DNA of 64,000 bases from positions 33,587-97,586 of the forward strand of contig JAAVHP010000027.1 of the NCBI GenBank assembly GCA_014799665.1. Reading direction: 5' to 3'. Under the pieces are notes generated by a model, which was given only the letters and a program-made list of their open reading frames with translations, did not search any database and had not been told where the DNA came from. The stretch is from Clostridiales bacterium. Its GTDB lineage: Bacteria; Bacillota; Clostridia; Christensenellales; Pumilibacteraceae. Numbering within the stretch: position 1 is the stretch's first letter; each line of letters starts with the position of its first letter. Both the position numbers and the translations under genes were made by a program. This document shows positions 40,011-47,756 of the stretch, one piece after another.

Positions 40011-42755
40011 TTACGCATTGCTGATGCAGACGCTCATGGTCGTGCCGTTGCTGAGCGTGCCGCTGTACGACGCGATACCGCCGCTGAGCGTTCCGCCGAC
40101 CTTGAACTCGACCTTGATCTTGCCTTTCGCGCCCTGGATTACGTATTCGATATTGCCCTGGGCCTTTTCGCTCGAGCTGACCATGGTAGCGGTTGCGCCG
40201 ATACCCTTATCTCTGCGAATTCCGGTAAGCTTCTTCATCCAGTTATAAATAGAATCGGATTTTTTCATTTGCGTTTCTACGCTGTCGATAAGGCTTACGT
40301 TCGCGCCCCAAAGTTCGAGCGTGTAGGTATCGTAGCCGATAGCAAACGACGCGTTGCCGCTGTCCTTCCACTTCATGGGCTGACGGTATACCCTATCCTC
40401 GTGCGAAGCACTCGCCGTGGACGAGGTCGAGCCGGTGTCGAGCGTGTACTGCATAACGCCGTCCATACCGATCTCGTCGCCGTAGTATATCCAGCTGAGA
40501 CCGGGAAGGGTCATGTTTGCCGCATAGTACATTTTAAGAAGGATATCCGAATCCTTAACGTTCTGTGCGGTAGAAATCTTTTTATATTCATCACCGTTAT
40601 CGCTACCGTACGACAGCCATACGCGGTTGCGCGCGCGCGGCATATCGTGGTTGGAAGTGAATTGGCCGCCGACGTACTTAGGGTTGAACGCCGAGAACAA
40701 TTGCTGTCCGCGTTTGTAGTAGGTGGTGATATTGGCGATCGAGCCTTTGCTGCCACCGTTCGCAACGCCCGAAGCGCAGGCGATGCCGCGAGGGATAGCA
40801 TAGTAAAGGTTGAAGTCGAACTGACTGTCAATGCCCTGATAGAAGCCCGCGATACGTGCGTCCCAACCGTCGAGCGTTTCGCCTACGACGAAAGCGTTGG
40901 GATACTTGCTTTTAAGTCTGTGATTGAACTCACGGTAGAAGTTGAAGTTACGGCGCGCGTCGTAAGAATAATCGCCGTCGGGGCCGTTGTCGTCTACGTA
41001 GTCGTAGTTGACCTTGCCGTTAGCCGACGCGCCGTCGGCAAACTTTCTGCTGCCGCTGAGCGAGTTACCTTTGCCGACAACCTCGTTCTTCATGTAAATA
41101 TGCTTAACGGCGTCGAGACGGAAACCGTCGAGACCGTATTGCATCCAGTAATCGCATACGTCGAGAATTGCGTCGCGCACCGGCTGATAGTCATAGTTGA
41201 GCTCGGGCATGGTGTCGAACGACGAATAGTAGTAGTAGCCGTAAGAGTCGCCTATCCACTGTTTTTGGTCGGCGGCGGAGAGCTGTTTGTATTTGTTCTC
41301 GTTGATCCAGCTATAGAACTGACGATAATCTACAACCGTGCCGTCCTCGCGCGTTTCCTTAACGAGAGCCTGGGACTTGACGAACCACTCGTTGGCTTTG
41401 CTCGTATGGTTGAGAACGAAGTCCATAACGATCTTCATTCCTCTCTGGTGTACGCCGTCGACGAGCGCGCGGTAGTCCGCCGCAGTGCCAAAGCGCGGGT
41501 CAACCGATTTATAATCGTTGATATCGTAGCCGTGGTAGTTAGTGCTCTCTTGGAAAGGCGTAAGCCAGATAACGTCTATGTTAAGGTCTTTAAGGTAATC
41601 GAGCTTGCTGATTATGCCTTTAAGATCGCCAATGCCGTCGCCGTCGCTGTCGCAGAAGCTGGCGATAAAGATTTGGTAACCGACGCCAAGCTTGTCGGCA
41701 TCGTCAACGCCTTTCGTCCAAACGGGATAGTTATTATCGTTGGTGCTCTTAATGAACATCGGGTTGCCGCTCGCGTCCTTAAAAGAAGCGCCCGTCTTGT
41801 CGTTATACGTAATGGCGGAGCCTGTCTGGATATTTGCGTACGGATTGTCTACCGAAACCGATGTATCATGATAATCCTTGCCATTACCTACGTTGAACTG
41901 CTTAACGAACCAATGTACAGAGCCGTCGTCTCTTACATACTGCTTTATGGGAAGATAGTTGTTATCGCCGTCGTTCTTCCAATAGCCTGTGCCCTTGCGA
42001 GTGCTTATCATGAAAAGCTGGAAGCCGATGGATGTAATATCATTGCCGTTTGCGTACTTGTCGTAACGCACGGAAAGCGCGGGGTCGCGCGGCTTTTGGT
42101 TTATGCCGTCCCAGCCTGCGTCATTATAGGTATGCGCAAGCTCTACGTCGTATACCGCACCGCTTTCATCGATCCAAGCGGCGTTGAACAAGCGACCTTC
42201 CTCGTTCTTCGGCCACAGCCAAAGACCCCAATCCTCGTAAACGGTAGATTTGACTGCATTGTTATAATCGGGCGCATCCGCGGAAAGCGTTGCCGACGGC
42301 GTTACTTCCTCACTCTCCTTGTGGTCGCCGCGAAGATAGTGTATGTACAGGTGACCGGGCTTTGACCAAGTGCTGATGTTTTTATCGTAATCGGACACCT
42401 GCGCCTCGACGAACTTAGCAGTAACCGTTATATTGCCGCTGATGATGGTTTTATCGTCGATTTTTGTTTCACCGTTAAACCAGCCCTCGAACTTATGGCG
42501 GGCATACGTAGGTTGAGGCAAAGTCTTGTTGTCGTCGCTGACAGACTTGCCTTGGGATACGGTCATGCTCTCAGAGCCGAGCTGTGCGCCACCCGCTTTG
42601 TCCTCAGCGCTGAGAACGAAAGTAATTGTATACGTTTTTCTGTCGCTTGTGCCGGGGTCATCCTCGCCGTCACCACGCGCGTCCTTGTTACACGCGATAA
42701 GCGGAAGCGCCAAGACAAAGCAAAGAATAAAAGCCAATGCTCTCCTGAATTTCAT
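40011..42755 (-). CDS. Extracellular GH13 alpha-amylase/pullulanase-type lipoprotein
   Basis: 914 residues from the ATG at 42755 (GGAGG upstream). A lipoprotein signal (KFRRALAFILCFVLALPLIAC, Cys22) is followed by an InlB-type beta-grasp repeat (about 41-117, ending KFEGWF...ITVTAKF). A pullulanase-associated carbohydrate-binding module of CBM41 type comes next (LYIHYLRGD...WGLWLWP, about 135-215), then the GH13 barrel from about 355. Catalytic residues are Asp548 in GFRLDAVKH, Glu626 in VVGETLDG and Asp704 in SNHDMP. It should cleave alpha-glucans at the cell surface; alpha-1,4 versus alpha-1,6 preference is not certain. It is monocistronic. Confidence 0.92.
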   Translation of the reverse strand: MKFRRALAFILCFVLALPLIACNKDARGDGEDDPGTSDRKTYTITFVLSAEDKAGGAQLGSESMTVSQGKSVSDDNKTLPQPTYARHKFEGWFNGETKIDDKTIISGNITVTAKFVEAQVSDYDKNISTWSKPGHLYIHYLRGDHKESEEVTPSATLSADAPDYNNAVKSTVYEDWGLWLWPKNEEGRLFNAAWIDESGAVYDVELAHTYNDAGWDGINQKPRDPALSVRYDKYANGNDITSIGFQLFMISTRKGTGYWKNDGDNNYLPIKQYVRDDGSVHWFVKQFNVGNGKDYHDTSVSVDNPYANIQTGSAITYNDKTGASFKDASGNPMFIKSTNDNNYPVWTKGVDDADKLGVGYQIFIASFCDSDGDGIGDLKGIISKLDYLKDLNIDVIWLTPFQESTNYHGYDINDYKSVDPRFGTAADYRALVDGVHQRGMKIVMDFVLNHTSKANEWFVKSQALVKETREDGTVVDYRQFYSWINENKYKQLSAADQKQWIGDSYGYYYYSSFDTMPELNYDYQPVRDAILDVCDYWMQYGLDGFRLDAVKHIYMKNEVVGKGNSLSGSRKFADGASANGKVNYDYVDDNGPDGDYSYDARRNFNFYREFNHRLKSKYPNAFVVGETLDGWDARIAGFYQGIDSQFDFNLYYAIPRGIACASGVANGGSKGSIANITTYYKRGQQLFSAFNPKYVGGQFTSNHDMPRARNRVWLSYGSDNGDEYKKISTAQNVKDSDILLKMYYAANMTLPGLSWIYYGDEIGMDGVMQYTLDTGSTSSTASASHEDRVYRQPMKWKDSGNASFAIGYDTYTLELWGANVSLIDSVETQMKKSDSIYNWMKKLTGIRRDKGIGATATMVSSSEKAQGNIEYVIQGAKGKIKVEFKVGGTLSGGIASYSGTLSNGTTMSVCISNA

Positions 42756-42789
42756 CACATTCCTCCATGCTGAAATTAATTGCTTATAT

Positions 42790-42818
42790 AGTATACACCT
42801 GCAAAGTTGATTTGTCAA
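42790..42818 (-). promoter_or_regulatory. Promoter of the GH13 lipoprotein gene
   Basis: Minus strand TTGACA (42813-42818), 17 bp, TATACT (42790-42795). Confidence 0.88.
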
Positions 42819-42835
42819 TGGTTTTCACAGAAAAA

Positions 42836-42860
42836 CGGACGGGATAAAAGTTCCCGTCCG
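42836..42860 (-). terminator. Terminator of the cwlJ/gerQ-like operon
   Basis: CGGACGGG...CCCGTCCG stem with TTTTTC on the minus strand, 30 nt after the stop codon of the gene at 42891. Confidence 0.88.
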
Positions 42861-42890
42861 CGCTCTCTATCATTATATATATGTATTATA

Positions 42891-43157
42891 TTAATAGAAT
42901 GTGGCGAATTTGACCGAGTAAATATCGCCGAGTATGATTTTGCCGTCGCACGACACGCCGACGTACGCATTGCCGACTATGTAGATATCGCCGCAAATGG
43001 AGCGGATGCTCCCGTCGAACAATGCGATATCGATTTTTACACGCTTACCGATATTGGTCGCGAACAGTTGTTTCCACAGCCCGACGTTGTTCTCGGCGTT
43101 AAAGTCGGGCATTGGATCGGGAATATTGATCTCGACCGGGGTGTTTGTACATTCCAT
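42891..43157 (-). CDS. Small protein downstream of cwlJ, possibly GerQ-like
   Basis: 88 residues. The C-terminal half (NIGKRVKIDIALFDGSIRSICGDIYIVGNAYVGV, then DGKIILGDIYSVKFATFY) has the layout of the spore coat protein GerQ: N-x-G-K, a short strand pair, a hydrophobic turn and a closing VxFATF-type strand. In Bacillus gerQ directly follows cwlJ, and GerQ is needed for CwlJ to localise in the coat, the same order as here. The similarity is by eye and weak, and the protein is about half the length of Bacillus GerQ. GGAGG lies just upstream of the ATG. Confidence 0.5.
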   Translation of the reverse strand: MECTNTPVEINIPDPMPDFNAENNVGLWKQLFATNIGKRVKIDIALFDGSIRSICGDIYIVGNAYVGVSCDGKIILGDIYSVKFATFY

Positions 43158-43186
43158 ATTTATATATAACCTCCGTGATATATTAT

Positions 43187-43597
43187 TTACGTACTGAAAT
43201 AACTGCTCCGCGGCGAGTAGAAGCAGTGATTGCCTATGCGCGTGCGAAGGTAGCCGTTGTTATTGGGAAAGCTCGAACGGCAGGTCGACGAGTACGGATT
43301 GAAGAACCACAGCGCGTCGCCGGTGTCGTTTAGCCGTCCGCCGTTCATCGCCCACTGCGCAATGTCGTAGTGGACCTGTTCAGGCGTGAGGTTGTAAATG
43401 CTCTGCTGCTGTTCGGTCGCGCACTCGAACTGGCGCGGCGCGAACACCACGTCGCGGATAGTGTTGTATCTGCCGTACTCGCCCTGAGTCTGGTTGACTC
43501 GGTTCATGATGACCGACGCAACAGCGCGCATACCCGCTTCGCCCTCGCCGCCCGCTTCGCACTTGATCAGCCTTGCCAAAAGTTCCAATTCGTCCAT
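43187..43597 (-). CDS. cwlJ: Cell wall hydrolase CwlJ/SleB family
   Basis: 136 residues consisting only of the Hydrolase_2 domain: LELLARLIKCEAGGEGEAGMRAVASVIMNRVNQ (with the catalytic Glu in CEAGGE), VVFAPRQFECA and DALWFFNPY...GNHCFY. A single domain without signal peptide or peptidoglycan-binding repeats is CwlJ-like rather than SleB-like. CwlJ degrades spore cortex during germination. No Shine-Dalgarno sequence is visible before the ATG at 43597. The downstream gene is a possible GerQ. Confidence 0.85.
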   Translation of the reverse strand: MDELELLARLIKCEAGGEGEAGMRAVASVIMNRVNQTQGEYGRYNTIRDVVFAPRQFECATEQQQSIYNLTPEQVHYDIAQWAMNGGRLNDTGDALWFFNPYSSTCRSSFPNNNGYLRTRIGNHCFYSPRSSYFST

Positions 43598-43650
43598 AGC
43601 ACTATTATTTATGCGATGCTTTTATATGTTGTTACTTTTTTTAAAATAAA

Positions 43651-43671
43651 AAGAGCGGCTTAACCGCTCTT
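43651..43671 (-). terminator. Terminator of the alkyltransferase/DUF3737 operon
   Basis: AAGAGCGG...CCGCTCTT stem with a short loop; TTTTTATTTT follows on the minus strand. Confidence 0.88.
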
Positions 43672-43686
43672 AATTACTAATTAATA

Positions 43687-44007
43687 TTATCCCCTAAACT
43701 GCCACTTCTCCAAATCGACCACGCCGTCCTTGACTTCCACGCCCTCGCTTTCCAAAAGCCGCTGCTGTTCTTTTTCGCCGCCGAACGCGAAGTCGGGCGC
43801 GAGCCGCCCGCTTGCTTTAACCACGCGGTGGCAGGGCACGATACCTTGTTCGGGATTGACGTGCAGAGCGTTCCCCACTGCACGCGCCGCGCCGCGGTGT
43901 CCGCTCATCATTGCGATTTGCGCATAAGTTGCGACCGTGCCGCGCGGCACAAGCTTCACCGCGTCGTACACGTCGCGCGCGAACTTTGTAACTTCTCGCT
44001 CACGCAT
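43687..44007 (-). CDS. Methylated-DNA-cysteine methyltransferase-like protein (C-terminal domain only)
   Basis: 106 residues from the ATG at 44007. REVTKFARDVYDAVKLVPRGTVATYAQIAMMSGHRGAARAVGNAL is the helix-turn-helix and Arg finger region, and VPCHRVV holds the reactive Cys. It lacks the N-terminal domain of Ada/Ogt, as in the alkyltransferase-like (ATL) group, but retains Cys where ATLs have Trp, so direct alkyl transfer is possible. It overlaps the DUF3737 gene by 8 nt. Confidence 0.88.
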   Translation of the reverse strand: MREREVTKFARDVYDAVKLVPRGTVATYAQIAMMSGHRGAARAVGNALHVNPEQGIVPCHRVVKASGRLAPDFAFGGEKEQQRLLESEGVEVKDGVVDLEKWQFRG

Positions 44008-44683
44008 TTTCTCTGACCTTTGCCCTATCCAACATTTCGTCGAACAAAATCTTGCACTTCGCTTTTTTGTCGTCACGCACTATCTCGCCGACTTCGGGGA
44101 CTTTGATAACACCCTTTAACGGGTTTTTAACGCTGTCGAGCGGAGCGCGGAGCGTGGCGTACACTTCCGACTGCTCGAAGCATCCGTCCGTTTTTTGCAT
44201 AACGCAGTCTATAAGCCGAACCTTTTTGCAATAGCAGAGCGGACGCGTGCCGATTATCGTACAATTCTTTAAAGTCAAGTTCTCGGAATACCAGCCGAGG
44301 TACTCGCCTATAATAACGCAATTTTCAAGGGTGACGCCCTTGGCTTTCCACAACCCCTCGGTGGTGTCGATCTTGCTGTCCATGATTATAGCGCCTTCGG
44401 CATACTGAAAAGCGTATTTGCCTTTTATATCGAGCCGCCGCGCCGCTACGTTCTCTGCGCGAAGCATGAAATATTCCGACTTAGCCGAACTATCGGTTAT
44501 GCGCACTCCGTCCGCGTTCCAGCCGAACTCGTCCGTGGCGATCTCGCAATCCTTGACGATGATATTTTTACATTCGCGTATCGCTCTTACGCCGTCGCCC
44601 TCTATCTTGCAATTAACAATTTCGAGTTCTTTCTCGCCGTAAAGCGCGAGTCGCTCGGTTATCGTTTGACTCTCAAGCCTCAT
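44000..44683 (-). CDS. DUF3737 family right-handed beta-helix protein
   Basis: 227 residues. Short repeated strands (ELEIVNCKIEGDGVRAIRECKNIIVKDCEI, GLWKAKGVTLENCVIIGEYLGWYSENLTLKNCTIIGTRPLCYCKKVRLIDCVM) stack as a parallel beta helix, matching DUF3737 proteins found across Firmicutes. Function is unknown. There is no signal peptide, so it is cytoplasmic. It overlaps its neighbours at both ends (operon). Confidence 0.82.
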   Translation of the reverse strand: MRLESQTITERLALYGEKELEIVNCKIEGDGVRAIRECKNIIVKDCEIATDEFGWNADGVRITDSSAKSEYFMLRAENVAARRLDIKGKYAFQYAEGAIIMDSKIDTTEGLWKAKGVTLENCVIIGEYLGWYSENLTLKNCTIIGTRPLCYCKKVRLIDCVMQKTDGCFEQSEVYATLRAPLDSVKNPLKGVIKVPEVGEIVRDDKKAKCKILFDEMLDRAKVRENA

Positions 44684-45155
44684 TCGGGGATTCCTCGTTG
44701 GAATTATAATTATTTATATAGTCTATAGTTTGCTGTGCATTGGTTATATGCCGCATTTTGTATTTTTTAATTTTGCCCTTGTCGGTTTTTGCGGTCAGTG
44801 TGATCGTACCGCTAAGCAACGATTTTTCGTAGAACGCGCGGTGATAGGTCGTTTTTACTATATCCTTTATATATACGGTGTTGCGGTAATCCTTGCCACG
44901 GACCTTAATAACGACGCGGTCGGCATACACCGTATAAGTCTGCTCCGCACTGAACGATACGATTACCGATATCGCACCGAAGCATACTGCGATTGCGGCG
45001 AGTATTGCGCCGAGCGTGCCGCTGAACGCGCACAGTCCGCACAGCCCGCCCGCGATAACGAGCGTAATACCTATACGCGACAAAACAGCAAACCTGCGGT
45101 AAGCTTTATAATTCATAACGTATTGAAACATTATTTTGTCTTGCTGCTCGGGCAT
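44673..45155 (-). CDS. Two-helix membrane protein with a PH-like domain
   Basis: 160 residues. Two hydrophobic helices (about 28-47 and 50-68) are followed by a beta-rich domain (YTVYADRVVIKVRGKDYRNTVYIKDIVKTTYHRAF...LTAKTDKGKIKKYKMRHI) typical of bacterial PH-like domains such as those in YdbS-type proteins. Role unknown. It overlaps the DUF3737 gene by 11 nt; a GGGGG motif precedes the ATG. Confidence 0.65.
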   Translation of the reverse strand: MPEQQDKIMFQYVMNYKAYRRFAVLSRIGITLVIAGGLCGLCAFSGTLGAILAAIAVCFGAISVIVSFSAEQTYTVYADRVVIKVRGKDYRNTVYIKDIVKTTYHRAFYEKSLLSGTITLTAKTDKGKIKKYKMRHITNAQQTIDYINNYNSNEESPNEA

Positions 45156-45156
45156 T

Positions 45157-46152
45157 TTATATAACCCCCGTAGTGATCAATAAATAAAATATATAAAGGA
45201 TCGGCGGAATAGCGTTGAGCGCGTAAATACCTACGAGTGCGCCCTTCCTCTCGCCCAGCTTGTTTTTAATAAACATCATACTGAGCGTAGTCACCGTAGC
45301 TATCGCGCCGAAAATCATCAGCCACATGGAGTCGGTATTGAATATATAAATATTCGACTCATTGGGCGGGAATGAAAACACGTCGGTTACGAAAAGTATA
45401 GCGAAGTTGAAAATGTTCGAGCCGATGATATTGCCCGCCGCCGCGTTGAAGTTACCGCGGTGGCAAAGCGTTATCGAAGAAATCAGCTCGGGCAGGCTCG
45501 TTGCCACGCCGAGGAAGAGCGCGCCGGCGAACGTTTTTCCGAGGTTGAGCTTGTCCGACACTATGTCGGTAAGATAGGTCATTGCGATGGACGCGCCGAT
45601 AAGCACGACCGCGCAAATCACAAACCGAATTATCGCTTGTTTGAGCGTTATGCCCTCATCTTTCTTTTCGTCCGACTCGCTCGTTTTGGGCGTTTTGCTG
45701 ACGAACAGCACGTACAGCACGAGTATCGCCGGCGAAATGACCGAGAACCAAGTGAGCCTCATATATTCGCCGAGGGTAAGCCCTATAGCGATGAGCGCGT
45801 ACATCCCCACTGCCACGCCGAGCGCGATATAGTAGAATGCGTTGAACTTGCCTTTTTTAAGTCCGCGCCCGAATATAAGAAGCATCACTCCGAAGAACGC
45901 GAGGTTGATAAGGTCGGAGCCGAGAATATTCCCGATTATCATCGAGTTTTCGTGCACGACCCAAACCGCCGTAAGCGAAGTGAATAGCTCGGGCAAGCTC
46001 GTGACCGCGGCGAGCATTACGCCGCCGATGAACGCGCCCGAAATATTGCTCTTGGCGTCGATAACGTCCACGTACTTGCCGAGCTTTGTCGACAAGAACA
46101 CAAGAAGCGCTACCACTAAAATATATCCGATATAAACCAACCAATCGGGCAT
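45157..46152 (-). CDS. Calcium/sodium antiporter (CaCA family, YrbG-like)
   Basis: 331 residues with ten helices in two inverted halves. The two alpha repeats are diagnostic: AAVTSLPELFTSLTA (near 50-64) and GVATSLPELISSITLCHRGNFNAAAGNIIGSNIFN (near 213-247), containing the cation-binding Glu and Asn residues. It probably expels Ca2+ in exchange for Na+ or H+. AGGAG lies 11 nt before the ATG. Confidence 0.92.
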   Translation of the reverse strand: MPDWLVYIGYILVVALLVFLSTKLGKYVDVIDAKSNISGAFIGGVMLAAVTSLPELFTSLTAVWVVHENSMIIGNILGSDLINLAFFGVMLLIFGRGLKKGKFNAFYYIALGVAVGMYALIAIGLTLGEYMRLTWFSVISPAILVLYVLFVSKTPKTSESDEKKDEGITLKQAIIRFVICAVVLIGASIAMTYLTDIVSDKLNLGKTFAGALFLGVATSLPELISSITLCHRGNFNAAAGNIIGSNIFNFAILFVTDVFSFPPNESNIYIFNTDSMWLMIFGAIATVTTLSMMFIKNKLGERKGALVGIYALNAIPPILYIFYLLITTGVI

Positions 46153-46192
46153 TATAACTAAAAATCTCCTAAAAAGCGTTATATTGACTGCG

Positions 46193-46376
46193 CAGTCGCG
46201 CGTCAGACGGGCAAGCAGCCAAATGCTGCGCGACGCTTTGCTTGCGTTCTCACTTCTATATTGTGAGATGATTGCAACAATTCAGCCTGTGGCTGCGACG
46301 GGAATGTAGACCCGCCTACATGACCAAGCTGCCGAGCCAAGCGTAGCCCGTATCACGCGATGAATGCGCGGTCAAT
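46193..46376 (-). repeat. Family A element, long form (A6), over the radical SAM stop codon
   Basis: 184 bp, closing stem ATTGACTGCGC... with ...GCGCGGTCAAT. It shares the insert of about 75 nt with A1 (GCAGCCAAATGCTGC onwards). The TGA of the TatD-linked radical SAM gene (46372-46374) lies inside its arm. Confidence 0.86.
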
Positions 46377-46986
46377 CTTTATAATTATTGGGAATATACT
46401 TGCGCACCCTAAGCGGGATACCCAGCTTTTCGGCGAGCGCGCGGCACTCCGCTATATCGCTCTCGCCTATCGTGTCGACGACGGTGAACACGGTATCTAT
46501 GCCTTGCTTTTTACAGCCGAGCGCAAAGTCGATCACTCCGCCGTGCGCCTTTAATCCGTAAGTCGAGTTAGTAAGCTCGTAATACTTCTGCGCGTTGTGG
46601 TTATTGAGCGACACCGACGCGGTATCGATAATATCTTTGAGCTCGGGCGTTATGTCGCGCCCCGCAGCAAGACTGCCGAGTCCGTTGGTGTTCAGCCGAG
46701 TTTGGTAGCCCATTTCCTTAAAGAACGCCGCGCACTCTTTGAGCACAGCAAGGTTTTCGGTCGGCTCGCCGTAGCCGCAAAACACGACTTCGTATTTCGT
46801 CAGCTTGTCTTTGAGCTCAGCGAACTGTTCTATGACCTCGTCGGTCGTCGCGTCACGGTCGAGCCACAACGGCGTGTCCTTTACCCCGTCGCCCGTTAGG
46901 CGTATGCAGAACGAACAGGCGTTGCCGCACTTGTTCGTTAGGTTTACGTACGCGCCGCCGTCCAGAATGTAAACGTAGTTATTCAT
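46372..46986 (-). CDS. TatD-linked radical SAM protein
   Basis: 204 residues. YVNLTNKCGNACSFCIR contains the C-x3-C-x2-C cluster motif (Cys20, 24, 27), and VVFCGYGEPTENL the glycine-rich SAM strand. The short length, start NNYVYILDGGAYVNLTNKC and position next to tatD match the TatD-associated radical SAM family of anaerobes, whose substrate is unknown. It starts on the last base of tatD. Confidence 0.9.
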   Translation of the reverse strand: MNNYVYILDGGAYVNLTNKCGNACSFCIRLTGDGVKDTPLWLDRDATTDEVIEQFAELKDKLTKYEVVFCGYGEPTENLAVLKECAAFFKEMGYQTRLNTNGLGSLAAGRDITPELKDIIDTASVSLNNHNAQKYYELTNSTYGLKAHGGVIDFALGCKKQGIDTVFTVVDTIGESDIAECRALAEKLGIPLRVRKYIPNNYKD

Positions 46987-47756
46987 TATTCAATGTTGAA
47001 CGCTCTTTTGGTATTGGCATTGGTCGCCTTCTCGATTTCGGCGTACGACACGCCTTTGAGCTCGGCGAGTTTTTTTGCGACGAGCGCAACGTTTCTGGGA
47101 TAGTTGAGCTCGGTCTCCGCGCCCGCAGGCACGAGATACGGGCTGTCCGTTTCGACGAGAAGCCTGTCGAGCGGAACCGCTTCCGCCGCGCGGTGCAGGT
47201 TTTTGGCGTTGCGGTAAGTGAGCGTGCCGCTGAACGAAACATAAAAGCCTTTCTTTACGGCGATCTCGGCGACCTCTGCGGACGACGAGAAGCAGTGCAG
47301 TATCGCGCCGTTCGGGAAATCGCGGGTTCGAATGAAATCTGTGAACTCGCCGTAGCCGTCACGGATATGGTAGACCTGCGGAAGTTCGAGCTCGCGCGCA
47401 AGGTCGTACTGCGCTTTCATTGCCTGCATTTGAAGTTCGCGCGGACTGCCCTCGCGGTGGAAGTCGAGCCCGAACTCGCCTATCGCAACTACCTTTTTGT
47501 TCTTTGCAAGCTCAGCTAAGATTTTAAGGTTTTCGGGCGTGACCGTTTCGGGATAGTACGGGTGAACGCCCACCGTCGCGTAGATATTGCCGTGGTTATC
47601 CGCAAGCTTCACGCATTGCCGCGAAGTCGGTACGTCGCACCCTACGCATACTATATATTCGAGCTTGTCCTTTTTCATGCCGTCGATAATGGTTTGCGCG
47701 CCGCCCTCTGGCAGAAAAAGTTCGTCGTAAATATGCGCGTGACTGTCTATCAGCAT
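46986..47756 (-). CDS. tatD: TatD family metal-dependent hydrolase
   Basis: 256 residues, normal length. MLIDSHAHIYDELF carries the metal-binding HxH; GEFGLDFHREGS the Glu; YHIRDGYGEF and ILHCFSSSAE further His; and LVETDSPYL the Asp. TatD proteins are 3'-5' exonucleases or AP-type nucleases. It lies between metG and the linked radical SAM gene, overlapping both, so the three are coupled. Confidence 0.95.
   Translation of the reverse strand: MLIDSHAHIYDELFLPEGGAQTIIDGMKKDKLEYIVCVGCDVPTSRQCVKLADNHGNIYATVGVHPYYPETVTPENLKILAELAKNKKVVAIGEFGLDFHREGSPRELQMQAMKAQYDLARELELPQVYHIRDGYGEFTDFIRTRDFPNGAILHCFSSSAEVAEIAVKKGFYVSFSGTLTYRNAKNLHRAAEAVPLDRLLVETDSPYLVPAGAETELNYPRNVALVAKKLAELKGVSYAEIEKATNANTKRAFNIE

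Noticed and set aside
40269..42365. A 698-codon open frame opposite the GH13 lipoprotein gene
   Set aside because: It is antisense to a gene with clear catalytic motifs, signal peptide, promoter and terminator. The composition (Val, Ala, Arg-rich) is that of a frame shadow in GC-rich DNA. The same applies to long frames opposite rpoA, secY, the permease and glutamine synthetase.
43605..43632. A sigma-K-like promoter (AC-N17-CATA) before cwlJ, and a similar one near 9330-9350 before the glycosyltransferase
   Set aside because: The match rests on six bases each and, for cwlJ, would put the transcription start at the ATG. Too short to support without genome-wide evidence, so not listed as a feature.
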